The notes beneath the pieces were generated by a model. It did no database searches and had not been told where the DNA came from. It was given only the letters and a program-made list of their open reading frames with translations. A stretch of DNA of 5,954 bases. It comes from Rickettsiales bacterium. Lineage in GTDB: Bacteria; Pseudomonadota; Alphaproteobacteria; TMED109; TMED131. Below are positions 1-4,746 of the stretch, one piece after another. The stretch spans positions 9,062-15,015 of the forward strand of contig NZFJ01000053.1 of assembly GCA_002690625.1 (NCBI GenBank), written 5' to 3'. The translations under genes and the position numbers were made by a program. The number at the start of each line of letters is the position of its first letter. Positions within the stretch are counted from its first letter, which is position 1.

Positions 1-1092
1 ATAATTGGTAAGGATTTCCTTGATAGTTCTATATTTATTAAAAAAGACTATTCTAATTTTTCATTTAGGTTATATGCAAGTATTCCTACTTATAATAAAG
101 CTAACTGGCAAAATTCAGCTATCATTATCAATGGAAGATTAATTAAAGACAAAGCTATATTGGGAGTTTTAAAAGCAGCATATGCAGGACTTTTAGCAGG
201 AAATAGATATCCTGTCATTATTCTTTATGTAAAGATAAATCCAAAAATACTTGATATTAATGTACATCCTTCTAAAACAGAGATAAGAATATTGAATAGA
301 ACTGAAATAAATTCGTCCTTAATTAAAATGATTAGAAGTGAATTAGAAAAGTTGGGGCTAAGGTACTCTATAGACTCTCAAAGAGCATTACTTAACAGCT
401 TTCAAAATGTAAATAAAGAAAATAATAAGCAAGAAATAATTAATTTACCAGAAAATACTGTTATTAAAAAAAACTCTTCGATAAATATCAATCAAGAAGG
501 TAATGCAGATAATAAATATAGACTAGGTCTTGCAAGAGCTCAAATAAATAATATGTTCATAGTTTCTCAAACAGAAAACTCTATAATTTTAATAGATCAA
601 CATGCAGCTCATGAAAGAATAGTATTAGAAAGTTTAAAAAAAGATTATTTTAATAATAAAGTATCTAGACAAGTGCTACTAGTACCAGAAATACTTAATG
701 TAGAAGAAGATATAGATTTACTTTTTACAAGAAAAAAAGAAATTTATTCTCTGGGCTTTATTTTTGATGATTACGGAGACAATTCAATCATAGTAAGAGA
801 AATACCAGCAATTTTAGGAAAAATTAATATAAAAATATTATTTGAAGATTTATTAGAAAATATAAAAGAAGTAGGTATTATTAATCCTATGAACACTAGT
901 ATTGAAAAAATATTATCTAGTATTGCTTGTCACAATAGCATAAGAGCAGGAAAGAAACTAAACATAGAAGAAATGAATGCTATGTTAAGATTAATGGAAA
1001 AGACCCCAAACTCGGGACAATGTAATCATGGTAGGCCTACTTTTATAGAACTTGGTTTAAAAGATGTTGAAGGATTATTTGGAAGAATTTAA
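1..1092 (+). CDS. mutL: DNA mismatch repair protein MutL, C-terminal part (5' end outside window)
   Basis: MutL links MutS mismatch recognition to strand incision and removal. The reading frame is open from base 1 and encodes 363 residues to TAA at 1090-1092. By alignment of the NVHP motif to E. coli MutL from memory, about 215 N-terminal residues (the GHKL ATPase core) lie outside the window. Visible first is the transducer domain, with INGR at residues 43-46 and NVHPSK at 87-92, whose Lys is the conserved ATP-contacting lysine. A short polar linker follows (about 117-172), then the dimerisation/endonuclease domain from about 174. That domain carries all the nicking-type motifs: DQHAAHERIVLE at 199-210 (exact DQHAx2Ex4E), QVLLVP at 224-229, AC at 309-310, CNHGRP at 341-346 and FGR at 360-362. 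It is therefore probably a latent Mn/Zn endonuclease, unlike E. coli MutL. It is convergent with rsmD, with overlapping stops. Confidence 0.96.
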   Translation: MIGKDFLDSSIFIKKDYSNFSFRLYASIPTYNKANWQNSAIIINGRLIKDKAILGVLKAAYAGLLAGNRYPVIILYVKINPKILDINVHPSKTEIRILNRTEINSSLIKMIRSELEKLGLRYSIDSQRALLNSFQNVNKENNKQEIINLPENTVIKKNSSININQEGNADNKYRLGLARAQINNMFIVSQTENSIILIDQHAAHERIVLESLKKDYFNNKVSRQVLLVPEILNVEEDIDLLFTRKKEIYSLGFIFDDYGDNSIIVREIPAILGKINIKILFEDLLENIKEVGIINPMNTSIEKILSSIACHNSIRAGKKLNIEEMNAMLRLMEKTPNSGQCNHGRPTFIELGLKDVEGLFGRI

Positions 1093-1643
1093 TCGAATAA
1101 AAAAAAAGTGATATCTTTGTTTCCATAGTTTTTAGATAAATTTATGTTCTTTAATAATTTAGCATCAAACTTATAATTTTTTTCGGTTTCTGAAATTAAA
1201 ATAGAGTTTTTTTTAAGTATTTTTTTATTTAATATATATAAAATAGATTTATTAGCTAAATTACGATGAAAAGGAGGATCTAAATATACTAAACTATATA
1301 TATTTTTTTTTAAATCAGCCTCAAAAAAGCTTTTATTTATTAAATTTACTTTATCAAGCAGATCTAATTTGAAAAAATTTTTTTTAAGATTTTGGAATAT
1401 ACAACTATCTTCTTCAATGCAAGTAGCTGTATTTACGTTTCTAGATAAGGCTTCTAAAGTTATTATTCCTGTCCCTGAATATAAATCTAGCAAATGAGTC
1501 TCGCTACACCAATCGCTCCAATTGTATCTATTTTCTAATATATTAAAAATAGCTTGTCTTACCAAACTTGAAGTAGGTCTAAGTTTTTTATTGGGAGTGC
1601 ACTCAATTTTTTTAAATTTTAATTTTCCAGATGTAATAATCAT
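1089..1643 (-). CDS. rsmD: 16S rRNA (guanine(966)-N(2))-methyltransferase RsmD
   Basis: RsmD transfers a methyl group from S-adenosylmethionine to N2 of G966 in 16S rRNA during 30S assembly in the cytoplasm. The 184-residue protein is about the usual family length. It opens with the family's short strand and basic start (MIITSGKLKFKK), then RPTSSLVRQAIFNIL at 22-36. Motif I is LLDLYSGTG at 51-59, followed by LEALSR at 63-68. The catalytic motif IV is LDPPF at 121-125, and the C-terminal YGNKDITFF strand at 173-181 is typical. The ATG at 1643-1641 overlaps the TGA of the upstream pseudouridine synthase gene as ATGA, so it is the last gene of a minus-strand operon and probably translationally coupled. 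I see no strong Shine-Dalgarno sequence. Its TAA shares bases with the mutL stop. Confidence 0.95.
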   Translation of the reverse strand: MIITSGKLKFKKIECTPNKKLRPTSSLVRQAIFNILENRYNWSDWCSETHLLDLYSGTGIITLEALSRNVNTATCIEEDSCIFQNLKKNFFKLDLLDKVNLINKSFFEADLKKNIYSLVYLDPPFHRNLANKSILYILNKKILKKNSILISETEKNYKFDAKLLKNINLSKNYGNKDITFFLFD

Positions 1644-2224
1644 TTCAAATTCATCTTAATTTTATAGGGTTTTAAAAACTTTATACTACCAGAATTAAGT
1701 GAAGCTAATTTAAATGGACCATATTGTATTCTTATTAATTTGTTAACACTTAGCCCAAACTTGAAAAAAACTCTTCTAATATGTTGATTTTTCCCTTCCT
1801 TAAGTTTTATTAAAAGCCATGAATAAGATCTATTTTTCTTTATTATTTGTATATCTTTAACTGAATAGATAATTTTATTTAGCATGATACCTTTTCTTAT
1901 TTTTTTAATAATATCATCTGTTACTATTCCTTGTACTTTGACTTTATATGTTCTTACTATTTTATTTTTAGGTGATTCTAAATAACGTTTTATTATAGTA
2001 TTATTAGTTAATAACAATAAGCCCTGTGAGTTGTAGTCTAATCTACCTACAGAATGTAACTTACCATCTATTAGTTTAAGGCTTTTTTGTGGAATTAAGT
2101 CAAAAACTTTTCTTCTATTCAACTCATCTTTATGTGTACATATAATTCCTTTAGGCTTATTAATAGCAATTAAAGTTGTTTTAAAAGTGTTTACTGCACT
2201 ATTTTTTGATACATTATCAGACAT
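1640..2224 (-). CDS. rluB: rRNA pseudouridine synthase, RluB/RluE (RsuA) family, lacking an S4 domain
   Basis: This enzyme isomerises a uridine in rRNA, by family most likely in the 23S peptidyl-transferase region. The 194-residue protein enters the catalytic fold almost at once with INKPKGIICT at 21-30. GRLDYNSQGLLLLTNN at 60-75 carries the nucleophile Asp63. RTYKVKVQG follows at 91-99, EGKNQHIRRVF at 143-153 and LIRIQYGPF at 163-171, the last being a signature I associate with alphaproteobacterial RluB. RluB proteins usually have an N-terminal S4 RNA-binding domain of about 60 residues. Here only about 16 unstructured residues precede the catalytic domain, an architecture like RluE. The ATG at 2224-2222 is supported by an AAAGG five bases upstream. 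The gene lies 1 bp after the C26 amidase gene and overlaps rsmD by 4 bp. The family is secure; the exact target and the rluB symbol are less so. Confidence 0.88.
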   Translation of the reverse strand: MSDNVSKNSAVNTFKTTLIAINKPKGIICTHKDELNRRKVFDLIPQKSLKLIDGKLHSVGRLDYNSQGLLLLTNNTIIKRYLESPKNKIVRTYKVKVQGIVTDDIIKKIRKGIMLNKIIYSVKDIQIIKKNRSYSWLLIKLKEGKNQHIRRVFFKFGLSVNKLIRIQYGPFKLASLNSGSIKFLKPYKIKMNLK

Positions 2225-2225
2225 A

Positions 2226-2942
2226 TTAGCCTTTACTTTTATCTATAAAATTACTAATAATTTTTTTATCGCTTGCTTCAATTAAAAATTCTGGATGCCA
2301 CTGTACTCCTATACAAAATTTTTTTGAAGTATCTTCTATCCCTTCCACTACTCCGTCATCTGCTATTGCGTTTATAGTTAAACCATTTCCAGCTTGTTTT
2401 ACAGATTGATGATGTGCACTGTTAACTTTTATTTTTTTTTTATTTATTATATTATACATAAAAGTATTTTCTATTATTTTGACATTATGACTGGTTTCAT
2501 CTCTTGGGTTCTTTTGTTCATGATGAATATTTGTTTTAATTTCACTGTTAATATCTTGAATGAGACTGCCTCCATAAATTACATTTATTAATTGTTGCCC
2601 ACCACAAATACCTAATAAAGGTTTATCTCGTTTAAGTATCTCATTGCAAAGTTTTATTTCGTATTCTGTTCTTGAATCTTTAGTAATTACATTATTAAAG
2701 TTTTTTTTTTCAGAAAAATAAGTAGGATCGATGTCAAAGGCACCCCCCGTTATTATAAAACCATCTAATAAATCAATTATTGTACTTATAGAATTATTGT
2801 CATAAACTAATGGTATGGGAATTCCACCTAAATTAATAATAGAACTGCAATAATTTTCTCTTATGGCATACCAAGGAAAAACTGAGTATGATTTTTTTAC
2901 TTCAAAGTCTAAAGTAAGTCCTATCAATGGTTTTTTTTTCAT
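2226..2942 (-). CDS. Peptidase C26 family amidase (PuuD-like gamma-glutamyl-GABA hydrolase / class I glutamine amidotransferase-like)
   Basis: This is a cytoplasmic class I glutamine-amidotransferase-fold hydrolase of the peptidase C26 group. PuuD, its best-known member, hydrolyses gamma-glutamyl-GABA in putrescine breakdown. The 238 residues start MKKKPLIGLT and are close to family length (about 250). ITGG at 64-67 and an RTEYE segment at 91-95 are followed by the nucleophile elbow GICGGQQ with Cys113 at 111-117. VNSAHHQS is at 173-180. GVQWHPE at 212-218 supplies the catalytic His216 and Glu218, so the Cys-His-Glu triad is intact. I chose ATG 2942-2940; a TTG at 2978 would add 12 residues but would consume the promoter region and overlap tadA. 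It is the first gene of the minus-strand operon with the pseudouridine synthase and rsmD. No other polyamine gene is visible, so the substrate is unproven; cleavage of another gamma-glutamyl compound is possible. Confidence 0.85.
   Translation of the reverse strand: MKKKPLIGLTLDFEVKKSYSVFPWYAIRENYCSSIINLGGIPIPLVYDNNSISTIIDLLDGFIITGGAFDIDPTYFSEKKNFNNVITKDSRTEYEIKLCNEILKRDKPLLGICGGQQLINVIYGGSLIQDINSEIKTNIHHEQKNPRDETSHNVKIIENTFMYNIINKKKIKVNSAHHQSVKQAGNGLTINAIADDGVVEGIEDTSKKFCIGVQWHPEFLIEASDKKIISNFIDKSKG
2230..2234 (-). promoter_or_regulatory. Shine-Dalgarno site of the pseudouridine synthase gene
   Basis: The minus strand reads AAAGG, five bases before the ATG at 2224. It lies inside the last codons of the upstream amidase gene, so ribosomes ending there could re-initiate. 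It is the best ribosome binding site in the window and fixes this start, which argues against a longer protein with an S4 domain. Confidence 0.6.
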
Positions 2943-2964
2943 TTTTTTAACTAATTTATATAAT
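2936..2964 (+). promoter_or_regulatory. Candidate tadA promoter with perfect -10 box next to the start codon
   Basis: A perfect TATAAT lies at 2959-2964, 17 bases after a weak -35-like TTTTCA at 2936-2941. The expected transcription start (about 2971-2973) coincides with the tadA start codon, so the message would be leaderless or nearly so. The site overlaps the divergent amidase promoter within a 30-bp gap. The local base composition makes chance matches likely. Confidence 0.4.
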
Positions 2965-2987
2965 AAATTATTTTGCAATTATCTCAA
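2960..2987 (-). promoter_or_regulatory. Candidate promoter of the amidase-rluB-rsmD operon
   Basis: On the minus strand TTGAGA (2987-2982) is followed after 16 bases by TATTAT (2965-2960). Each box is one mismatch from the sigma70 consensus. Transcription would begin near 2953, leaving about 11 bases before the ATG at 2942, with no Shine-Dalgarno sequence. The -35 box lies inside the first codons of tadA. In DNA this AT-rich such matches arise easily by chance, so this is a prediction from position and spacing. Confidence 0.4.
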
Positions 2988-3425
2988 ATAGTAAATATTG
3001 CTCTTGAAGAAGCTTTAAAAGCTAAAAATAAAAAAGAAGTACCTGTGGGGGCAGTAATTTTCAATAATAAAAAAATAATTTCAAAAGCTCATAATCTTGT
3101 TCAAACTAAAAAAAATCATATGGCTCATGCTGAAATACTAGCTATAACAAAAGCAGTTAAAAAACTTAATACAATTAATCTTAAAGGTTACAACATATAC
3201 TCGACTTTAGAGCCATGTATTCTTTGCAGCTATGCAATATCAAAACACTATATTTCTAAGTTGTATTTTGGAAGCTATGATATTCAAAATGGGAGCATAG
3301 AAAATGGCACAAAAATATTTAATAATAATAATAATTTTTATGTTCCTGAAATATATGGAGGAATTGGAGAAAGCAAATGTTCCGAAATAATAAAATCATT
3401 TTTTAGAATTATAAGAAAAAAGTGA
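2973..3425 (+). CDS. tadA: tRNA-specific adenosine deaminase TadA
   Basis: TadA deaminates the wobble adenosine A34 of tRNA-Arg(ACG) to inosine so that one tRNA reads CGU, CGC and CGA. The 150-residue protein matches the family in length. EVPVGAVI is at 22-29. HAE at 52-54 holds zinc ligand His52 and proton shuttle Glu54. TLEPCILC at 78-85 gives zinc ligands Cys82 and Cys85; the usual Met between them is Leu. A C-terminal FFRIIRKK segment is typical. The start is TTG at 2973: an in-frame TAA at 2964-2966 blocks extension, no ATG lies before the conserved core, and the N-terminal helix (IVNIALEEALKA) needs these residues. ATT at 2967 or 2970 is a less likely alternative. No Shine-Dalgarno sequence is visible. 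TGA at 3423-3425 directly abuts the purD stop on the other strand. Confidence 0.93.
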   Translation: MQLSQIVNIALEEALKAKNKKEVPVGAVIFNNKKIISKAHNLVQTKKNHMAHAEILAITKAVKKLNTINLKGYNIYSTLEPCILCSYAISKHYISKLYFGSYDIQNGSIENGTKIFNNNNNFYVPEIYGGIGESKCSEIIKSFFRIIRKK

Positions 3426-4679
3426 TTATTCTCCTATGTCTCTTCTATAGAATAAGGAAGAACATTGAATTTTTTTAATAAAACTATAAGCCAATTCTTT
3501 AGCATTTTCTATTTCTTTACTATTTGCAATAACATTTAATACTCTACCTCCGTTTGTTACCAAATTTTTATTAAGATCTAAGGTTGTTCCTGCATGCACT
3601 ATATTTACGGGTAAATTTTTCTGTTCAAAATTTCCTTTTATTTTATAACCAACTTTATATTTTTTTGGATATCCTTTACTTGCTAAAACTATACAAATAC
3701 TTTTCTTTTTAGATAGTTTTATATTTAAAGTACTTAGTTTTTGTTTTTCGGTCATCGTAATTATTTGTATTAAATCACTTTCTAATCTAGATAAAATACT
3801 TTGGCATTCTGGATCTCCAAGTCTGACATTATATTCTATCAAAAAAACCCCTTTTTTTGTGAACATTAACCCAGCATATAATACACCTTTAAAAGTATAG
3901 CCAATTTCATTCATTGCATTTAACGTAGGGTTAATAATTTTTTTTAAAACTAAATTTATATTTTTCTTATTTTCCAATGGAGAAGGAGAGATGCATCCCA
4001 TACCGCCAGTATTTAATCCTGTATTTTTATCACCTACTCTTTTGTAATCCTTAGCACTTCCCATGAATTTTGCATTTTTTCCATCAACGATAAAGAAAAA
4101 ACTAGCTTCTTCGCCAATAAGCTTTTCTTCTATTATAACTTTCGATTTTTTATTTCCAATATTTCCATTTTTAACATTGTTAAGAAATTTTTTTGCTTCT
4201 TCAAAATCTTTTGCAACTATTACTCCTTTCCCTGCAGCAAGTCCATCTAGTTTAATAACTTTTGGAAACTTTACTTTATTAAGGCTTAATAAAGCATTTT
4301 TATAATTATCAAATAGTTTCCATTTTGCTGATTTAATATTAGCTTTATCGCATATTTTTTTTGTGAATAACTTAGAAGTTTCTAATTTAGCACTTGCTTG
4401 AGATGGTCCAAAGACCATTACTCCAGATAATCTTAAATTATCGCTAATACCCTTTTCTAAATATTCTTCTGAACCAGGAACCACAATATTTATTTTGCTT
4501 TTTTTGCAAAAATTTATAACTTCTTGATGATTGGTAAGATTAAGCTCTATATGTTTTGCTATTTTTTTTGTACCAGCATTTCCAGGGACGCACCACAAAT
4601 TTTTTAATTTTTTAGATTTTCTTAAATGTAAGCAAATCGAATGTTCTCTTCCTCCGCTTCCTAAGACAAGTACATTCAT
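3426..4679 (-). CDS. purD: Phosphoribosylamine--glycine ligase (GAR synthetase) PurD
   Basis: PurD joins glycine to 5-phosphoribosylamine using ATP, the second step of de novo purine synthesis. The 417-residue protein is full length. Its N-domain opens with LGSGGREH at 6-13 and PGNAGT at 32-37. FGPSQASAKLETSK at 90-103 leads into the ATP-grasp domain, with KLDGLAAGKGV at 143-153, GEEASFFF at 189-196, AKDYKR at 209-214, NTGGMG at 223-228 and the metal-binding EYNVRLGDPE at 282-291. The C-domain has HAGT at 362-365, GGRVLNV at 377-383 and ends in YRRDIGE. The usual GPE-PL segment is replaced by PGSEEYL at 68-74. The start ATG at 4679 is unambiguous because the Rossmann motif begins at once. A weak AAGG (4695-4692) lies 12 bases upstream, further than ideal. 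The gene is divergent from xseA and convergent with tadA. Confidence 0.97.
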   Translation of the reverse strand: MNVLVLGSGGREHSICLHLRKSKKLKNLWCVPGNAGTKKIAKHIELNLTNHQEVINFCKKSKINIVVPGSEEYLEKGISDNLRLSGVMVFGPSQASAKLETSKLFTKKICDKANIKSAKWKLFDNYKNALLSLNKVKFPKVIKLDGLAAGKGVIVAKDFEEAKKFLNNVKNGNIGNKKSKVIIEEKLIGEEASFFFIVDGKNAKFMGSAKDYKRVGDKNTGLNTGGMGCISPSPLENKKNINLVLKKIINPTLNAMNEIGYTFKGVLYAGLMFTKKGVFLIEYNVRLGDPECQSILSRLESDLIQIITMTEKQKLSTLNIKLSKKKSICIVLASKGYPKKYKVGYKIKGNFEQKNLPVNIVHAGTTLDLNKNLVTNGGRVLNVIANSKEIENAKELAYSFIKKIQCSSLFYRRDIGE

Positions 4680-4705
4680 GTTTTTATAAAACCTTAAATA
4701 TGATA

Positions 4706-4733
4706 TTAATATTTATAATAATTACAGTATAAT
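4706..4733 (+). promoter_or_regulatory. Candidate xseA promoter with perfect -10 box six bases from ATG
   Basis: TATAAT at 4728-4733 is a perfect -10 box. A weak TTAATA at 4706-4711 sits 16 bases upstream as a possible -35. Six bases separate the box from the ATG at 4740, which is just where transcription should begin. The xseA mRNA would therefore be leaderless, and indeed no Shine-Dalgarno sequence precedes the ATG. The box lies in the spacer of the opposing purD promoter. Confidence 0.4.
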
Positions 4734-4746
4734 TTAATAATGTCAA
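4718..4746 (-). promoter_or_regulatory. Candidate purD promoter (-35 overlaps the xseA start codon)
   Basis: On the minus strand a perfect TTGACA (4746-4741) is followed by a 17-base spacer and AATTAT (4723-4718). The spacer ends in TGT, which gives an extended -10 (TGn). Transcription would begin near 4711, leaving about 31 bases before the purD ATG. The TTGACA is the complement of TGTCAA, from the first codons of xseA, so the two genes share these bases. This is the best promoter match in the window. No PurR-like palindrome or riboswitch fits in the gap. Confidence 0.5.

Noticed and set aside
1085..1110. Intrinsic terminator at the mutL/rsmD junction using the A9 run at 1099-1107
   Set aside because: There is no GC-rich stem beside it, the run lies inside the rsmD coding region, and on the minus strand it precedes the stop codon.
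2394..2591. Open frame of 65 codons on the plus strand
   Set aside because: It lies wholly antisense to the C26 amidase, is rich in Phe/Ile/Tyr as expected from the complement of Lys/Asn codons, and matches no family I know.
2943..2978. Twelve-residue N-terminal extension of the amidase from TTG 2978
   Set aside because: The family motif begins at MKKKPLIGLT, the extension would overlap the tadA start, and it would remove the only promoter space.
4063..4305. Open frame of 80 codons on the plus strand with a hydrophobic look
   Set aside because: It is the shadow of purD's conserved ATP-grasp region; the Phe/Leu/Ser richness is a complement artefact, not a membrane protein.
4680..4739. Purine riboswitch or PurR operator upstream of purD
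   Set aside because: The gap is 60 bases, too short for an aptamer plus expression platform, and I see no convincing palindrome.
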